From assembly GCA_947044405.1 (NCBI GenBank), contig CAMRHE010000068.1, positions 1,242,001-1,306,000 of the forward strand: a DNA stretch of 64,000 nt, read 5' to 3'. The notes under the pieces were generated by a model. It saw only the letters and a program-made list of their open reading frames with translations, ran no database searches and was not told the DNA's origin. Of this stretch, positions 12,200 to 64,000 are shown one piece after another (position 1 is the stretch's first letter; each line of letters starts with the position of its first letter). Both the position numbers and the translations under genes were made by a program. Origin of the DNA: Leptodactylus fallax (taxonomy: Eukaryota > Chordata > Amphibia > Anura > Leptodactylidae).

Positions 12200-14315
12200 T
12201 GTAATCAGCGGCGGTACCGCCCTGTGTGTATGTGTGCAGTGTATAAGATGTGTACTGTATGTACAGTGTGTGTTCTAAATAGAATAAATAGTAGGAGAAT
12301 AGCCATATCATACTGAATATTAGTGACTGTTCCTACTATGTATTAACTATTTACACTTCGTTTATGAAGATGCTCACATAATATACCTGCACTACAGTAG
12401 GTATCCTGTATTATACTCTAGAGCTGCGCTCACTATTCTGCTGGTGCAGTCACTGTGTACATACATTACATTACTTATCCTGTACTGATCCTGAGTTACA
12501 TCCTGTATTATACTCCAGAGCTGCACTCACTATTCTGCTGGTGCAGTCATTGTGTACATACATTATTTATCCTGTACTATACTTCAGAGCTGCACACTAG
12601 TTCTGCTGACTTCAGATGTAAAAATGTGTTTCCTGCTGGTTTTAAAAAGCAATACACCTAGAAATAAAAGATAGAACTAGACAGGACATTCGGTTCTCCT
12701 GTTTGTCAGTCTGCAGCTTGTTCTTCATGATTCTGAACCAGCCTTGTGGAAATCCTGCAGAGTGCACAGGGTTAATCTGCTGAAAATTTGTCTTTGGCTA
12801 GATACCACCTTTACAGATGTGTTTTAGCCAAAGGGAAGGGCTTAATCTTTTGCCCTACTGCAGACAGACCAGAGGGGGGGGGGGGGGTTGGCTCCTGCTG
12901 CAGCCAGTTGTTTTCCAGTCAAATACAGTGCGGTGAGGAGGACAAAAAAGATTTCTTTACAGATTTCTCAGTTTTAATTGTAATAGGAGACAAAATAGGA
13001 TCAAAGAAAATGAGGAAATTAAAGGGCGTTTCCATCTGGGGTTTGCATATATTTTGAGAACAAAGGTTTGGGTTGTTGCTGTTAACTCTTTTGATGCCAC
13101 AGTCAAATGCAACTGCAGTAACTAAACAGGGCCAGCACCATGAACACTGCCATAATGTTAAAATCTCCACCACCCCGAAACGTCACTGGAGGGCATCAAC
13201 TGGTTGACATGACAGCTGGGAGCCTATAGAAAGCTCTCAGGTCTGTCATTACTACGTCAAGTAATAGAAGTGTATAATGGCTTTCACAATACACTGCAAA
13301 CATTAGTATTGAAGTATATAGTATGGGCGATCAGACCACTTAGTGTTCAAGTTTCCAGAAGTCTAAAAATACAAAAATAAAAGTTTTAATAAAAAAAATA
13401 TTAAAATTCAAATCACCTCCACTTTCCCTAGATGACATATAAACAAATATAAATCACACACTAGGTATCCCAGTCTCCCAAATTATCAAAATATAAAAAT
13501 ATTTATCCCATATGGTGAACACTGTAGCATGAAGGAAAAAAAAAAAAAAAAATGGCTAGATCATTTCCTAAAAAAAAAAAAAAATAAAATAAAATTAATA
13601 AAAAGCAATCAAATCATCAGACATTCCCACAAAGTTATCACTAGATAGTACAAGTATCAAAAAGTAAAATTTTCTTGGGGGAAAAAAAAAATATGAAAAA
13701 GTGTTACAGTTGTCAATACGGTGACTTCAAGATTTTTCTTCTTTTCAAAGTTTTGGATTTTTGTTAAAGGTGTTAAAAATATAAAAAAACTATACAAATT
13801 TGGTATCGCTGCAATCATGATCTGCAGAATAAAGAAAATTTTTGTGGCCCAGTGAACGTTGTAAAAAAAATTAAAAAAATAAGAAAATGGCACAAATGCA
13901 GTTTTTTTTCCCAAATCTCCCCATTCAGAATTTTTTTTGCAACTTCATAGTACATGGTACGGAATATTAAATGGTTCCACTATGAAGCACAATTCGTCCC
14001 GCAAAAAATAAGCCCTCATACAGCTCTATGAACGGAAAAATAACAATAATAATAAATAAATTATAAATAAACTTACGACTTTTGGAATGAAATGAAAATG
14101 AAAACGGAATGAAAAATAGCTGCGGAGAGAAGGGGTTAATAAACACTGGTCCTCCATGCTCAGTCCTCGGCTAGTGATCCTGTGTAGCTATTCTCCATAT
14201 TGCCAGTTCTGTGCTGGATTATCGGACAGCCATTTTTTATTTAATTTTTTTTTATTTAATTTTTTAATTATTTTTTTTATTTTTTTTATATAAATACACG
14301 GTATCCACACACGGT
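12200..14315. other. CTTN-PPFIA1 intergenic interval
   Basis: About 2.1 kb between the CTTN promoter and the predicted PPFIA1 poly(A) site. It holds a short duplicated 'ctgcactcactattctgctgg' tract at 12420-12610, a poly-G run near 12876-12887 and an A/T-rich dispersed repeat at 13180-14145. No coding sequence is recognised. Confidence 0.6.
13180..14145. repeat. A/T-rich dispersed frog repeat
   Basis: Includes 'tatacaaatttggtatcgct', 'ggaatattaaatggttccac' and 'aagccctcatacagctctat', a combination I recognise from memory as a very abundant module in hyloid frog genomes, with many A/T homopolymers. Element class unknown. The recognition is recall, not a search result. Confidence 0.5.

Positions 14316-64000
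<49,685 letters not shown>

Overview
The window is vertebrate nuclear DNA, most likely from an anuran amphibian and probably a hyloid (neobatrachian) frog or toad. The evidence is split genes with GT-AG introns, two Tc1-like transposons, a tRNA-derived SINE, and dense palindromic repeats with 'AAAGGGGTT' ends and 'GACCTATCC' arms. I recognise these repeats from frog genomes, but only from memory.

Two genes lie head to tail on the minus strand. The 5' part of CTTN (cortactin) occupies about 1-12,120: a CpG-rich promoter and non-coding first exon near 12.0-12.1 kb, then three coding exons at 3,800-3,880, 2,472-2,545 and 1,146-1,275. The rest of CTTN lies beyond base 1. PPFIA1 (liprin-alpha-1) runs from a predicted poly(A) site near 14.3 kb to past base 64,000. 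I could place 28 coding exons between 51,691 and 16,767. Their phases join without error into 1,158 codons plus a stop. Only the start-codon exon (roughly the first 85-90 residues) is missing, and it should lie beyond the right edge. The C-terminal sequence and the PPFIA1-CTTN order (as at human 11q13) identify the paralogue. The two genes are separated by about 2.2 kb.

Left to right: 0-12 kb is CTTN, whose introns hold foldback MITEs, a degenerate tandem array beside coding exon 1 and a cluster of X-box-like palindromes. 12.2-14.3 kb is intergenic and mostly an A/T-rich dispersed repeat. 14.3-51.7 kb is the PPFIA1 body: three SAM domains at the low-coordinate end, the linker at about 30-36 kb and the coiled-coil region at 36-52 kb, with two full-length Tc1-like elements in introns. 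51.7-64 kb is the 5' intron, with a long-armed foldback element, a 33-bp minisatellite and a 3.8-kb array of about 56 copies of a 66-bp unit.

Both proteins act at the cell cortex. Cortactin binds Arp2/3 and F-actin, and liprin-alpha-1 is a scaffold for LAR phosphatases, liprin-beta, GIT and ELKS at focal adhesions and synapses. The most interesting points are three in-frame cassette exons in PPFIA1 (one with a Val-Trp-Val motif like that used for CASK binding), a G-quadruplex-capable minisatellite on the PPFIA1 sense strand, the giant 66-bp array, and a duplicated splice acceptor that creates a possible cryptic microexon.
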